64,000 nt of DNA from JAFAYN01 sp963733105 (lineage in GTDB: Bacteria; Gemmatimonadota; Gemmatimonadetes; Longimicrobiales; Longimicrobiaceae), in contig CAVTCB010000010.1 in assembly GCA_963733105.1 (NCBI GenBank), positions 310,001 through 374,000 of the forward strand, in the 5' to 3' direction. Shown here piece by piece: positions 27,687 through 38,300 of this stretch. The position numbers and the translations under genes are program-made. The notes beneath the pieces were generated by a model, which saw only the letters and a list, made by a program, of their open reading frames with translations, made no database searches and was not told where the DNA came from. How positions within the stretch are numbered: position 1 is the first letter of the stretch; every line of letters begins with the position of its first letter.

Positions 27687-27878
27687 ATGAGCGTACAGCT
27701 GGAGTCGCGCCACTACTTCATGGCGGGGGACAGGGTGCAGCACCTTTCCGGGGTGGAGGGAGAGGTGGTGTACGAGATGGCGCTCTACGCGCGGGTGCGG
27801 TGGGAGGATGGCCGGGAGGAGGAGGTGGACCAGCTCGACCCGCGCATCACCGTGCTGGAGCGGGCGGTGCGGTCGTAA
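27687..27878 (+). CDS. small hypothetical protein
   Basis: A 63-residue acidic protein preceded by GGAGGGAG. The pattern HYFMAGDRVQHLSGVEGEVVYE...YARVRWEDGREEEV looks like a small SH3-like barrel of the KOW/CarD-like type, but I cannot name a family. It sits alone on the plus strand in front of an array of structured repeats. Confidence 0.65.
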   Translation: MSVQLESRHYFMAGDRVQHLSGVEGEVVYEMALYARVRWEDGREEEVDQLDPRITVLERAVRS

Positions 27879-27898
27879 TTGTCCTCTGGCTCTGGGGC

Positions 27899-28045
27899 CG
27901 CTCCGGAGCCCGGCCAAACAGCGGCCGGTCTCCTGCGCGGGGGCGGTGAGCCTCGCGAAACCGCCCGCGAGTCTCCCCGCCCCGGAGTGAGCCACCGGAA
28001 ACAGCCCCGGTGTCTCCCTCCGTCACGGATCTTATGGGTACTGCG
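27899..28045 (+). repeat. dispersed structured repeat, three-hairpin array, second copy
   Basis: Three hairpins match those at 10397-10514 one for one: CCGGCC/GGCCGG with loop AAACAGC (27906-27932), CTCGCG/CGCGAG with loop AAACCGC (27948-27975) and CACCGG/CCGGTG with loop AAACAGC (27988-28016). The frames GAGC and TCTC are intact. Stem changes relative to the first array are compensated. The CCGTCACGGATC tail follows. Confidence 0.8.
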
Positions 28046-28055
28046 GAACTGCTGG

Positions 28056-28107
28056 CCCTCACCCCCCGGCCCCCTCTCCCAATGCTGGGAGAGGGGGAGC
28101 ACGACAC
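28056..28107. repeat. REP-like palindrome, second copy
   Basis: CCCCCTCTCCCA-ATGC-TGGGAGAGGGGG followed by AGCACGACA, the same design as 2335-2380. Another short palindrome, CCCTCCCCC-GGAA-CGGGGGAGGG, follows at 28142-28164. No gene is seen in 27879-28266. Confidence 0.65.
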
Positions 28108-28266
28108 CATGGAGGGTGAGGATCGAAGCATGGAGATGCCCCTCCCCCGGAACGGGGGAGGGTGGCGAGCCCGAGGCGAGCCGGGTGGGGGCGCGCGGAG
28201 GCTGCCTTCACGCAGTCCTCCCCCGGCACCCGGTCGCGACTTCCTTTATCCCCCGAGCCGCCCGTC

Positions 28267-28494
28267 ATGCACCCACCCGACCCGAGCTGGTGCGCCCGGA
28301 TCAACGCCCACCGGCGCGAGCCCGAGCCCCCGCCCGTCCCCGCCGAGCCTCCCGCCCCCGTCCACGCGGAGACGCCCGCGGGCGGGCTCGACGAGACGTG
28401 CGACGTGTGCGGCTCGGCGCGGACCGAGTGGCGCAAGTGCAAGCTGGTGTGCCTGGACTGCCGGCAGATCGTCAAGAGCTGCGCGGACCTCTGA
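28267..28494 (+). CDS. small zinc-ribbon protein
   Basis: A 75-residue protein. The first half is proline-rich (PPVPAEPPAPV). The second half has CDVCGSARTEWRKCKLVCLDC, a CxxC...CxxC zinc ribbon. Similar short ribbons accompany many unrelated genes, so no function is assigned. The ATG at 28267 is preferred over a longer frame that reads into repeat DNA. Confidence 0.62.
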   Translation: MHPPDPSWCARINAHRREPEPPPVPAEPPAPVHAETPAGGLDETCDVCGSARTEWRKCKLVCLDCRQIVKSCADL

Positions 28495-28575
28495 GGCGCG
28501 AATGCGGAACCGCAGGCGGGCGCGGAGGTTACTAGCCCCACCGACGACGACCTCCGCCCCGCGCCGCAGGACCCA

Positions 28576-29851
28576 GTGACCGCAGCTCCCCGTCTCCGCC
28601 GATCCCTCCCCCTCGCCGCCTGCCTGGCCGTGGCGTGCGCCTCCGCCGGGGGCGCGCAGGAGCACGCCGGGCACGGGGAGGCCGCGCCGGGCGGGGTCAC
28701 CTGGAGCCTCGGGGCGCAGGCCATCCCCCTGGTCACCCGCGCGGCCCCGGCCATGAACGGCGAGGCGCGCACCGAGGCGTACCTCACCCAGCCGGCCGTC
28801 ATGGGGCACCTGGCCCTGCTCGGGGGGCGGCTGGAGCTGACGGGGACGCTGAGCCTGGAAGGGCCTCACCCTGCGCCGCGGCGAGCTCAACGCCGGGATC
28901 TGGGGCGAGGGGTACGTGGACCGCCGCCACCCCCACACCTACCTGCACGAGGCCATGGCCGTGCTCCGCCCCCTGGGGACCGGGCGCGCGCTGGACGTCT
29001 CCCTCGCCGCGGGGAAGGGGTTCGTCCCCTTCGGCACCGACGACCCCATGGCCCGCCCTTTCGTCAAGTTCCCCGCGAACCACCACCTGTCCCAGGTGCT
29101 GGAGCGGGCCGTGGGGATCGCCGCCGTGCGCGGGGGGCCGCTCCTGGTGGAGGGCGCGCTCTTCAACGGCGACGAGCCGCAGGGCCCCGGCGACCTCCCC
29201 AGCTGGGGGCGCTTCGGCGACTCCTGGTCGCTCCGGGGGACGCTCCTCCCCCTCCCGGGGGTGGAGGCGTCCGCCGGCCACGCGCGCCTGGAGTCGCCCG
29301 AGCACCCGCTGGGCGGCGTGCTGGACCAGCGCAAGTGGAGCGCCGCGCTCCGCTGGGAGCGCCGCGCGGGCGGCGCGGCGCGGGAGTACGCCCTGGTGGA
29401 GTGGGCCCGCACCGACGAGTACGACGCCGACCGCCGCGTCTTCTCCTTCCCCACCCTCCTCGCCGAGGGCGCGGTGCGGCGGCGCGGGGTGGAGGTGGCC
29501 GCGCGCTGGGAGCGCACCGACCGCCCCGAGGGGGAGCGCCTCCTGGACCCCTTCCGCGCCCCGGTCCCGCACCACGACCTCGCCATCCTGGGCGTCACCC
29601 GCTGGAGCACGCTGACCCTGGGCGCCAGCGCCGGCGCCGCCCCGCTCGCCGGGGTCCGGCTGCGGCCGTTTCTGGAGGCGCAGCTCCTGCACGCCCGGGA
29701 AAAGGAGGCCGGGGGGCTCTTCGAGCCCCGCGCCTTCTACGGCTCCGAGCGGATGTGGAGCCTTTCCGGCGGCGTCCGGGTAGAAGCCGGTCTCCTGCAC
29801 GCGCGCATGGGCCGCTACGGCGCCGCGCTCCCGCGGGACCACCGCCACTGA
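28576..29851 (+). CDS. secreted outer-membrane-type protein (frameshifted)
   Basis: About 424 residues with a signal peptide (LPLAACLAVACASAGGA) followed by a His-rich EHAGHGE. The body is alternating, aromatic-girdled beta structure (for example WSAALRWERR, EYALVEWART, VEVAARWERT) typical of an outer-membrane barrel or porin. An extra base near 28862-28866 breaks the frame between SLEG and LTLRRGEL. No named family was recognised. It precedes a lipoprotein gene by 46 bases and may be expressed with it. Confidence 0.68.
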
Positions 29852-29897
29852 GCGCGCCGCCATGCGCACCGCCACCCTCTCCCGAAAGGCAACGGCC

Positions 29898-31160
29898 ATG
29901 AGCCGCATCCTGCGTACGGTCTCCGCCTGCGCCCTGCTCGGCCTCGCCGCGTGCGAGGGCGCCTCCCCCATCGACCCCGATCCGAGCCAGAACTGCGCCC
30001 TCACCCCCGCGCAGGTCAACGTGGGCGGCAACCTCACCGCGCTGGGAGAGGGGTGCGTGCTGGAGCGCTACACCTCCGAGCTGTGGGTGCACGGCGGGTG
30101 GGGGTACACCGGCACCTGGAGCCGCCGCGGGGCGGCCGGGGTGGGGAACGCGCTCAAGGTGTGGGACGTGACGGGGAACACCCCCGTCCTCCGCGACTCC
30201 GTCATCGTGTCCGAGGCGTCCACGCTGGGCGACGTGCAGGCCTCCGACGACGGCCGGCTCCTGGTGGTGGCCACCGAGGGCGGGCGCGGCTCCATCGTCG
30301 TCTACGACCTGGCCAACCCGCGGAAGCCGCAGGAGATCGCCCGGCACTCCACCTCCAACACCCAGTCCGGCGTCCACACCGCCGAGGTGTCGCGGGTGAA
30401 CGGAAAGCTGTACGCCTTCCTTTCCGTCACCAGCTCCCCCGGGAGGGTGGTGACCGTGGACCTGTCCGACCCGCGCAACCCGCGCGAGGTGTGGGTACAG
30501 CAGACGGGGAGCCCCTTCACGCACGACGTGTTCGTGCGCGGCGGGCTCCTCTTCACCGCCGGGTGGAACTCGGGGACCACCGTGTGGGACATCGGCGGGG
30601 GCGGCCGCGGCGGCTCGCCCGAGAGCCCCGTGCGCCTGGCCGACATCCGCACCGCCAACGGCAAGGTGCACAACCTCTGGTGGTACCACGACCCCAGCGG
30701 GGCCAAGCGGTACCTGTTCATCGGCGAGGAGGGGCCGTCGCAGACCGGCACCTTCTCCTCCGGCGACATCCACGTGGTGGACGTCGGCGCCGGCAACTGG
30801 GCCGGCGGCCGCGAGGTGGCGTACTACACCGTCCCCAACGCCGGGACGCACAACTTCTGGGTGGACGAGCCCAGCGGCATCCTCTACGCCGCCTACTACA
30901 ACGGCGGGGTGCGGGCGCTGGACGTGCGCGGCGACCTGGGCGCGTGCACCGAGGCCCAGAAGACCGACCTGCGCGACAACCTCACCAACACCACCGTGCG
31001 GCTCTGCGACCTGGGGAAGATGGGGCGCGAGAAGGGGAAGGCGCTGGTGGGCGGGGGGCAGGTGTCGGTATGGGGCGTGCAGATGGTGGGGAACGTCCTG
31101 TACGCGTCCGACATGCTGAACGGGCTCTGGAAGGTGGACGTTTCTTCGCTGAAGAGATAG
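29898..31160 (+). CDS. LVIVD-repeat beta-propeller lipoprotein
   Basis: About 420 residues. The signal peptide ends in a lipobox (LLGLAAC). The mature part repeats the pattern of an LVIVD/YncE-like propeller: LKVWDVTGNTPVLRDS, IVVYDLANPRKPQEIA, VVTVDLSDPRNPREVW, IHVVDVGAG, VRALDVRGDL. The start at 29898 puts the signal peptide at the N-terminus; 29862 would add 12 residues. The ligand is unknown. Confidence 0.8.
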   Translation: MSRILRTVSACALLGLAACEGASPIDPDPSQNCALTPAQVNVGGNLTALGEGCVLERYTSELWVHGGWGYTGTWSRRGAAGVGNALKVWDVTGNTPVLRDSVIVSEASTLGDVQASDDGRLLVVATEGGRGSIVVYDLANPRKPQEIARHSTSNTQSGVHTAEVSRVNGKLYAFLSVTSSPGRVVTVDLSDPRNPREVWVQQTGSPFTHDVFVRGGLLFTAGWNSGTTVWDIGGGGRGGSPESPVRLADIRTANGKVHNLWWYHDPSGAKRYLFIGEEGPSQTGTFSSGDIHVVDVGAGNWAGGREVAYYTVPNAGTHNFWVDEPSGILYAAYYNGGVRALDVRGDLGACTEAQKTDLRDNLTNTTVRLCDLGKMGREKGKALVGGGQVSVWGVQMVGNVLYASDMLNGLWKVDVSSLKR

Positions 31161-31192
31161 CGGTTTCGCCGGGGAACAAGGACGGGAGGCGG

Positions 31193-32134
31193 GTGGAGGA
31201 TTCGACGCGAGGGGACGGCGCCGCCGTCGTGTGCCGGGGGCTGCACAAGCGCTTCGGAGACACGGTGGCGGTGAAGTCGCTGGACCTGGAGGTCCGGCGC
31301 GGGGAGTGCTTCGGGCTCCTGGGCCCCAACGGGGCGGGGAAGACCACCACCATCGAGATCCTGGAGGGGCTCCAGGACGCGGACGGCGGGGAGGTGGAGA
31401 TCCTGGGGATGACCTGGCGCCGCGACGCCGACCGGCTGCGCGCGCGCCTGGGGGTCCAGCTCCAGGAGACGGAGCTGGCGGATCGTCTCTCCGTGGAGGA
31501 GACGCTCCGCCTTTTCCGTTCCTTCTACCCGCGCGGCCGCACCGTCCAGGAGCTGCTGGACGTGGTGCAGCTGGACGAGAAGCGGCGCGCGCAGGTGCGC
31601 GACCTCTCCGGGGGGCAGCGCCAGCGGCTGAGCGTGGCCTGCGCCCTGGCCGGCGACCCCGACGTCCTCTTCCTGGACGAGCCCACCACCGGCCTCGATC
31701 CCCAGTCGCGCCGGCAGCTCTGGGACGTGGTGGAGGCCTTCAAGGCGGGCGGGGGGACGGTGCTCCTGACCACGCACTTCATGGACGAGGCGGAGAAGCT
31801 CTCCGACCGCATCGCCATCCTGGACCACGGGGAGATCCTGGTGGAGGGGACGCCCCGGGAGCTGATCCGCTCGCTGGGGGGGGAGCACGTCATCGAGTTC
31901 GCCAGCACCGCCGCGCTGGACGACGCGGAGCTGCGCGCCCTCCCCGCCGTCACCGAGGTGCGGGCCAGGGGGGAGAGCCGCCTCCTCACCACGGGCGAGC
32001 CCCACCGCGTGCTCCCGGCGCTGCTGGAGCGGGTGGACGCCCGCGGGGGGGCGCTCACCGCGCTCAACACCCACCACGCCACCCTGGACGACGTGTTCCT
32101 GGCGCGCACGGGGAGGGCGCTCCGCGATGAGTGA
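31193..32134 (+). CDS. ABC transporter ATP-binding protein
   Basis: About 313 residues of the CcmA/DrrA type: Walker A GPNGAGKTT, signature LSGGQRQRLS, Walker B LFLDEPTTGLD and H-loop LTTHFMDEAE. The C-terminal extension is typical for drug or lipid exporters. The GTG start at 31193 has GGAGG in front. It overlaps the permease gene by 8 bases. Confidence 0.9.
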   Translation: MEDSTRGDGAAVVCRGLHKRFGDTVAVKSLDLEVRRGECFGLLGPNGAGKTTTIEILEGLQDADGGEVEILGMTWRRDADRLRARLGVQLQETELADRLSVEETLRLFRSFYPRGRTVQELLDVVQLDEKRRAQVRDLSGGQRQRLSVACALAGDPDVLFLDEPTTGLDPQSRRQLWDVVEAFKAGGGTVLLTTHFMDEAEKLSDRIAILDHGEILVEGTPRELIRSLGGEHVIEFASTAALDDAELRALPAVTEVRARGESRLLTTGEPHRVLPALLERVDARGGALTALNTHHATLDDVFLARTGRALRDE

Positions 32135-33161
32135 GCGCGGTCCGCTCCGCGAGCTGACGCTGGCGCGCATCCGCGGCTTCCTGCGCGAGCCGGAGGCCCT
32201 GTTCTGGACCTTCGGCTTCCCCATCATCATGGCGGTCGGGCTGGGGCTGGCCTTCGCGGAGCCGGCCGCCGAGCGCTTCCCCGTGGCGGTGGTGCGGGGC
32301 TCGCCGGCCGAGGCGCGGCTGGCCGCGCTCCGCGCCTCGCCGGAGCTGACGGTGCGCGTGACCTCGGCCGACTCGGCCGACCGGGCGCTCCGCAAGGGCG
32401 ACGTGGCGGTGGTGGTGGCCGGGGGCGCGCCGCTGGTGGTGCGCTACGACCCGGGACGCGCGGAGAGCCGGGCGGCGCGCCTCCTGGTGGACCGCGCGGT
32501 GCAGGCCGGGGCGGGGGGGACGCGCCCCGTGGCGGTGTCCGAGCGGGCGGAGCGGCAGCCCGGCTCGCGCTACATCGACTGGGTGATCCCCGGGATCATC
32601 GGGCTCAACCTGATGAGCACGGGGATGTGGGGGATCGGCTTCGGCGTGGTGCAGATGCGCCAGAAGAAGCAGCTCAAGCGCCTGGTGGCCACCCCCATGC
32701 GCCGGCGCGACTACCTCCTGGCGCAGATCCTGGCGCGGCTCTCCTTCGTGTTCCTGGAGATCCCGCCGGTGATCCTCTTCGCCTGGCTGGCGTTCGGGGT
32801 GCGGGTGGAGGGGTCGCTCCTGGCGCTGGCCGCGGTGGTCCTCCTGGGGGCCATGGCCTTCGCCGGGCTGGGGCTCCTGTCCGCGTCGCGCGCCCGCACC
32901 ATCGAGGGGGTGAGCGGGCTGCTGAACCTGGCCATGCTCCCCATGTTCGTGCTGTCGGGGGTGTTCTTCCCCGCCTCGCGCTACCCGGAGGCCATGCAGC
33001 CCTTCGTGAAGGCGCTCCCGCTGACGGCGCTCAACGACGCGCTGCGGGCGGTCTACAACGACGGGCTCCCGCTGCACGCCGTCGGCCTGGAGCTGGCGAT
33101 CGTCGCCGGGTGGATGGTGCTCTCCTTCGTGCTCGCGCTGCGCATCTTCCGCTGGCAGTAG
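32127..33161 (+). CDS. ABC-2 transporter permease
   Basis: About 344 residues. One N-terminal helix (FWTFGFPIIMAVGLGLAF) is followed by an extracytoplasmic loop of about 130 residues and then five helices, with the ABC-2 motif region FVLSGVFFPASRYPEAMQPFVKALPLTALNDALR. With the preceding ATPase it makes a complete two-gene exporter; the substrate is unknown. Confidence 0.88.
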   Translation: MSERGPLRELTLARIRGFLREPEALFWTFGFPIIMAVGLGLAFAEPAAERFPVAVVRGSPAEARLAALRASPELTVRVTSADSADRALRKGDVAVVVAGGAPLVVRYDPGRAESRAARLLVDRAVQAGAGGTRPVAVSERAERQPGSRYIDWVIPGIIGLNLMSTGMWGIGFGVVQMRQKKQLKRLVATPMRRRDYLLAQILARLSFVFLEIPPVILFAWLAFGVRVEGSLLALAAVVLLGAMAFAGLGLLSASRARTIEGVSGLLNLAMLPMFVLSGVFFPASRYPEAMQPFVKALPLTALNDALRAVYNDGLPLHAVGLELAIVAGWMVLSFVLALRIFRWQ

Positions 33162-33211
33162 GACGAGGGGCGGGCAGGGAGAGCGCCCCGGACGAGTCAC
33201 GAAAGAGCGTT

Positions 33212-33247
33212 CGAAGAGCCGCCCGTCCATGACGGAGCGGCTCTTCG
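33212..33247 (+). terminator. hairpin after ABC permease
   Basis: CGAAGAGCCGC / GCGGCTCTTCG, 11 perfect pairs around a 14-base loop, 51 bases past the permease stop. No T-run follows, so it may be a terminator or an mRNA 3'-end stabiliser. Confidence 0.5.
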
Positions 33248-33362
33248 CCGTGCGAGTCAAAAGTTTCCAGGACGACGCTGCCGGCGCACCCGTGCCAAAC
33301 CCGTGCGGACCGGTTACATTGCCGCCGCGGCACCCAGTCGAACCCTTTTCGTTCCAGGCTGA

Positions 33363-36300
33363 ATGAGCACAACGAGCGCCCTTCCGGCTCCTCCCTCCGG
33401 CGTCACGGTGGAGGAACTCTGCACGCACCTCCAGCGCACCGTGAGCGGCGACACCGCCGCGCTCTGCGCCTTCGCGAAGATCTTCTTCCGCAAGGTCCCC
33501 CGGCCCATGCTCCAGGAGCGCGGGCTCCCGGAGCTGGCCGCCCTCACCGTGGGCGCCTTCCGCTTCGTGGAGCGCTCCCGGCCGGACCGCGTCAACGTGG
33601 AGGTGACCGACCCCGAGCAGGAGGGGTGGAGCGCCCCGGTCACGGTGATCCGGGCCGAGCTGGCCGACCGCCCCTTCATCGTGGACACCGTCCGCGAGTT
33701 CCTCAACGCCCAGGGGAACGGGATCCAGCACTTCGCCTACCCGGTGATCCGCGTGCGGCGCGCAGCGGACGGGTCGGTGACGGGGATCTCCCCGGTCTCC
33801 GAGACGGACGGCGGCGTGGTGGAGTCGCTGGTCCACTGCGAGGTGCAGCCGCTCGGGGAGGCGGAGAGGGAGACGATCCGCGCCGAGCTGGAGCGCCGGC
33901 TGGCCGACGTGGTGGTCGCCACCGCCGACTTCGACGAGATGCTGGAGGCCGCCGACCGGGTGGCCGGGACGGTGGAGGGGTACGGCCGCGCCTTCCCGGA
34001 GCAGGCGGACGCCTACGCCGAGGTGGTGGACTTCCTCCGCTGGCTCAAGGACGGGAACTTCGTCTTCCTGGGGTACCGCGGCTACGACATCCTGGGCGGC
34101 GACGGCGACCGCGCGGTGCAGGTGGAGGGGGGCTCCGGGCTGGGGATCCTCCGCGACGACCGCCCCTCGCGCTACACCACCCCGGTCCCGCTCTCGGAGA
34201 TGCCGGAGGACCTGCGGCGCCGGGTGGTGGACGGCCCCATGCTCATCATCAACAAGGCCGAGTCCGAGGCCACGGTGCACCGCCGGGCCCGGATGGACTA
34301 CATCGGGGTCAAGAAGCTGGACGCCTCCGGCGCCGTGGTGGGCGAGCAGCGCTTCCTGGGGCTCTTCAGCTCCAAGGCGTACGCCGAGCACGCCGAGTCC
34401 ATCCCCATCCTCCGCCAGAAGCTGAAGCAGATCCTGGCCGCGTCGGGGACGCGCCCTGGGTCGCACGACTACAAGGAGATCATCACCATCTTCAACTCGA
34501 TGCCCAAGGAAGAGCTCTTCCAGGCGTCGAGCGAGGAGCTGGAGGCCGAGGTGCAGACCATCCTGGGCCTCCTCTTCTCGGACGAGGTGCGGGTGGTGGT
34601 GCGCCCCGACCGGCTGCGCGAGGGGGCGAGCGTCATGGTGATGCTCCCCCGGGGCCGGTACAGCGGCGAGGCCAGGCAGCGCATCCAGGAGGTCCTCACC
34701 GGCCGCCTGCAGGGGACGGTGGTGCACTACTACCTGGCGTGGAGCGCCGGGGACCAGGCGCGCCTGCACTTCTACGTCTCGGCCCCCGAGAGCAGCGTGC
34801 AGGCCGTGGACACCGCCGAGCTGGAGCAGGCCATCTCGCTCCTGGTGCGCTCCTGGGAGGACCGGCTCCGCGAAGGGCTCGGCGAGGCCGGGGAGGCGGG
34901 GCAGCTCGCCTCCCTCTACGCCCCCGCCTTCAGCGAGGAGTACCGCGCCGCCAACCCGCCCCTGGCCGCCGTGCACGACGTGGTGCAGATGGAGCGGATG
35001 CGGCGCGAGGACCGGGAGGTGGCGGTGGCGCTCCGCAACGCGCCGGGGGAGCGCGACGGGCTGGGCGCCGCCACCGTGCTGAAGCTGTACCTGCTCCGCG
35101 ACCGGCCGCTGATCCTCTCCGACTTCATGCCGATCCTGGAGGACGCCGGGCTCCGGGTCCTCGAGATCGACACCTTCGCGGTGGCCGGGCCGGGGCTCCC
35201 CCGCTTCATGGTGTACTCGTTCCTGGTGCAGGAGCACGGCGCCGGGCAGGTGGACCCGGAGGCGTTCCCGCGGCTGGCGGAGATGCTCCTGGCCGTGTGG
35301 TCGGGCGACGCGCCGGAGGACAGGTTCAACGCCCTCACCCTGCAGGCGGGGCTGCGCTGGCGCGAGGTGGACGTGCTGCGCACCTACGCCAACTACGCCG
35401 CGCAGATCGGCGCCGTCCCCACCCGCACCGCCCCCGCGCGGGCCATGAGCCTCTACCCCGGGGTGGCCCGGCTCCTGGTGCGCCTCTTCCACGCCCGCTT
35501 CGACCCGGCCGCGAAGGCGTCGGAGAAGGCGCGGGAGGCGCTCTGGGGCGAGGTGCTGCGCGCGCTGGAGGGGGTCTCCTCGCTGGCCGACGACCGGGCG
35601 CTGCGCCGCATCGGCAACCTGATCCTGGCCACCGTCCGCACCAACTACTTCCGCAACGGGGGCGCCGACCCCACGCGGCGCAGCGGGGGCGTGCCGTACG
35701 TCTCCGTCAAGGTGCGCTCGGCCGACATGGAGGAGCTGAAGAAGTCGCGCCTCCTCTACGAGGTGTACGTCCACTCCTCGCGGATGGAGGGGATCCACCT
35801 GCGCGGCGCCCCGGTCTCGCGCGGCGGCATCCGCTGGTCGGACCGGCCGGACGACTTCCGCACCGAGGTCCTGGGGCTGGTCACCACGCAGGTGGTCAAG
35901 AACGCCACCATCGTCCCCTCCGGCTCCAAGGGCGGCTTCATCACCAAGCGGGCCTTCGCCGACCGCGACCAGATGGGGCAGGAGGCGGCCGAGCAGTACC
36001 GCACGCTGATGCGCGGCCTCCTGGACGTCACCGACAACTTCGTGGAGGGGCGCGTGGTGCCGCCGGAGGGGGTGGTCCGCCACGACGGCGACGACCCGTA
36101 CCTGGTGGTGGCCGCCGACAAGGGGACGGCGCACCTCTCCGACACGGCCAACGCGGTGGCGGCGGAGTACGGCTTCTGGCTGGGCGACGCCTTCGCCTCC
36201 GGCGGCTCGCAGGGGTACGACCACAAGGAGGAGGGGATCACCGCCCGCGGCGGCTGGGAGTGCGTCAAGCGGCACTTCCGGGAGATGGGGAAGGACATCC

Positions 36301-38217
36301 AGTCCGAGCCCTTCACCGTGGCGGGGATCGGCGACATGAGCGGGGACGTGTTCGGGAACGGGATGCTCCTGTCCCGGCAGATCCGCCTGCTCGCCGCCTT
36401 CGACCACCGCCACGTCTTCCTGGACCCCGACCCCGACCCCGCGCCGGAGCTTCGCGGAGCGCGAGCGGATGTTCAAGCTCCCCCGGTCGAGCTGGGAGGA
36501 CTACGACCGGAGCCTCCTCTCCCCGGGCGGGATGATCGTCCCCCGCGCCTCCAAGGAGGTCGCCATCACCCCCGAGGTCCGCGCCGCGCTGGGGCTCCCC
36601 GACGAGGTGGAGAGCCTGGACGGCGAGGGGCTGATCCGCGCGGTGCTCAAGGCCCCGGTGGAGCTGCTCTGGAACGGCGGGATCGGCACCTACGTCAAGC
36701 ACCCCGACGAGACGCACGCCGACGCGGGCGACACCACCAACGACCCGGTGCGCGTGGACGCGGACGAGCTGCGCTGCCGCGTGGTGGGCGAGGGGGGGAA
36801 CCTGGGGTTCACGCAGCGGGGGCGCATCCAGTTCGCGCTGGCCGGCGGCCGGATCAACACCGACGCGCTGGACAACTCGGCCGGCGTGGACATGTCGGAC
36901 CACGAGGTGAACCTCAAGATCCTCCTGGGCCGCGTGGTCCGCGAGGGCGACCTCACCGAGGAGGGGCGCAACGCCCTCCTGGAGGAGATGACCGACGAGG
37001 TGTCGCGGCTGGTGCTGCGCAACAACTTCGGCCAGTCGCTCGCGGTGTCGCTGGACGAGGGGCGGAGCCGCGAGGCGCTGCACGACTTCGCCGCGCTGAT
37101 GCGGGCGCTGGAGCGCGACGGCCGGATCGACCGGGCCGCGGAGGGGCTCCCGGGGGCCGACCAGGTGCAGGAGCGGGCGGAGAGCGGGCTGGGGCTCACC
37201 CGGCCCACGCTGGCGGTGCTGCTGGCGCACGCCAAGCTGTACGCCAAGAGCCAGCTCCTGGCCTCCGCGCTCCCCGACGACCCGGCGCTGGAGACGTACC
37301 TGGAGGGGTACTTCCCCGCGCAGGCGGTGGAGGCCGCGGGGCCGGAGCGGCTGCGCGGGCACCAGCTCCGCCGCGAGATCGTCACCACGGAGCTGGTGAA
37401 CGACCTGGTGAACCTGATGGGGTCGTCGTTCCTGCACCGGGTGGCGCACGACACGGGGAGCGAGATCCCGGCGGTGGTCCGTGCCTGGGTGGTCGCCTCG
37501 CGCATCGCCGGGGCGGACGAGATCCGCGCCGACATGGCGGCGGCGGAGGCGCGCTTCCCCGCGGAGACGGTGTACCGCTGGGTGCAGGGGCTGGCCCGGG
37601 TGCTGGAGTCCACCACGCACTGGATCCTCGTCAACCTCCCGGCCGAGGCGCCCACCGGGGCGGCCATCGACGAGATGCGCCAGGGGCTGGGCCGGCTGCG
37701 CGGGGACTTCGCCCGCACGGTCACGGGGGAGGACCGCAAGGTGTTCCTGGCCCGGCTGGGGGAGCTGCAGGACCTGGGGGTGGAGCGCTCCCTGGGCGAG
37801 CGGCTCATCACCCTGCGCTTCCTCCCGCAGCTCCTGGACGTGCTGCGGATCGCGCGGGACGGCGGGGCGGACCCGGTGGAGACGGCGCGCGCCTACTACC
37901 GGGTGTCGGAGCGCTTCGCCACGGCGGAGGTGCAGGCGGTGGTGCGCTCGGCCGGGGACGGCGTCTGGGAGAAGCGGCTGGGGCAGGCGCTGGCGGACGA
38001 CGTGGCGCGGGCGCAGCGGAGCATCGTGCAGGCCACGCTCCGCGACGCCGCCGGCGGGGACGGGATCGACCGGGCGCTGGACGGCTTCGCGGCGGCGCAC
38101 GCCCGGGAGCTCCAGGCGTACCTCGCCCTGCTGGAGGAGCTCCGCTCGCAGGAGCGCGCCCCGCTGGCCGGGTGGGCGCTGGCGGTGCGGCTGCTGCGCG
38201 ACATGGCCGTGGCGTAG
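33363..38217 (+). CDS. large NAD-specific glutamate dehydrogenase (GDH180 type, frameshifted)
   Basis: About 1,617 residues, the normal size of the L_GDH180 class that oxidises glutamate to 2-oxoglutarate with NAD. The N-terminal ACT-like region (RPFIVDTVREFLNAQG), the catalytic core (RGGIRWSDRPDDFRTEVLGLV, VPSGSKGGFI) and the NAD domain (VAGIGDMSGDVFGNGML, then VVGEGGNLGFTQRGR) are visible. An extra C near 36450 (in GCGCCGGAGC) breaks the frame between DPDPDP and SFAERERMFKLPRSSWEDY. The ATG at 33363 follows a long gap. It stands as a single gene with a terminator. Confidence 0.9.
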
Positions 38218-38244
38218 GCCAGGCGCGACCCTCCGCCGGAACGA

Positions 38245-38279
38245 GCGAGCCCCGCCGGGTACTTCCGGCGGGGCTCGCT
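38245..38279. terminator. bidirectional terminator between gdh and S9 peptidase
   Basis: CGAGCCCCGCCGG / CCGGCGGGGCTCG with a 6-base loop lies between convergent genes. It has no strong T-run. Confidence 0.65.
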
Positions 38280-38300
38280 GCCGTCCCCTCGCGCGGCTCC

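Noticed and set aside
32064..36476. Minus-strand open frame of 1,470 codons
   Set aside because: Antisense shadow of the ABC permease and glutamate dehydrogenase genes; His/Arg/Pro-rich with no domain.
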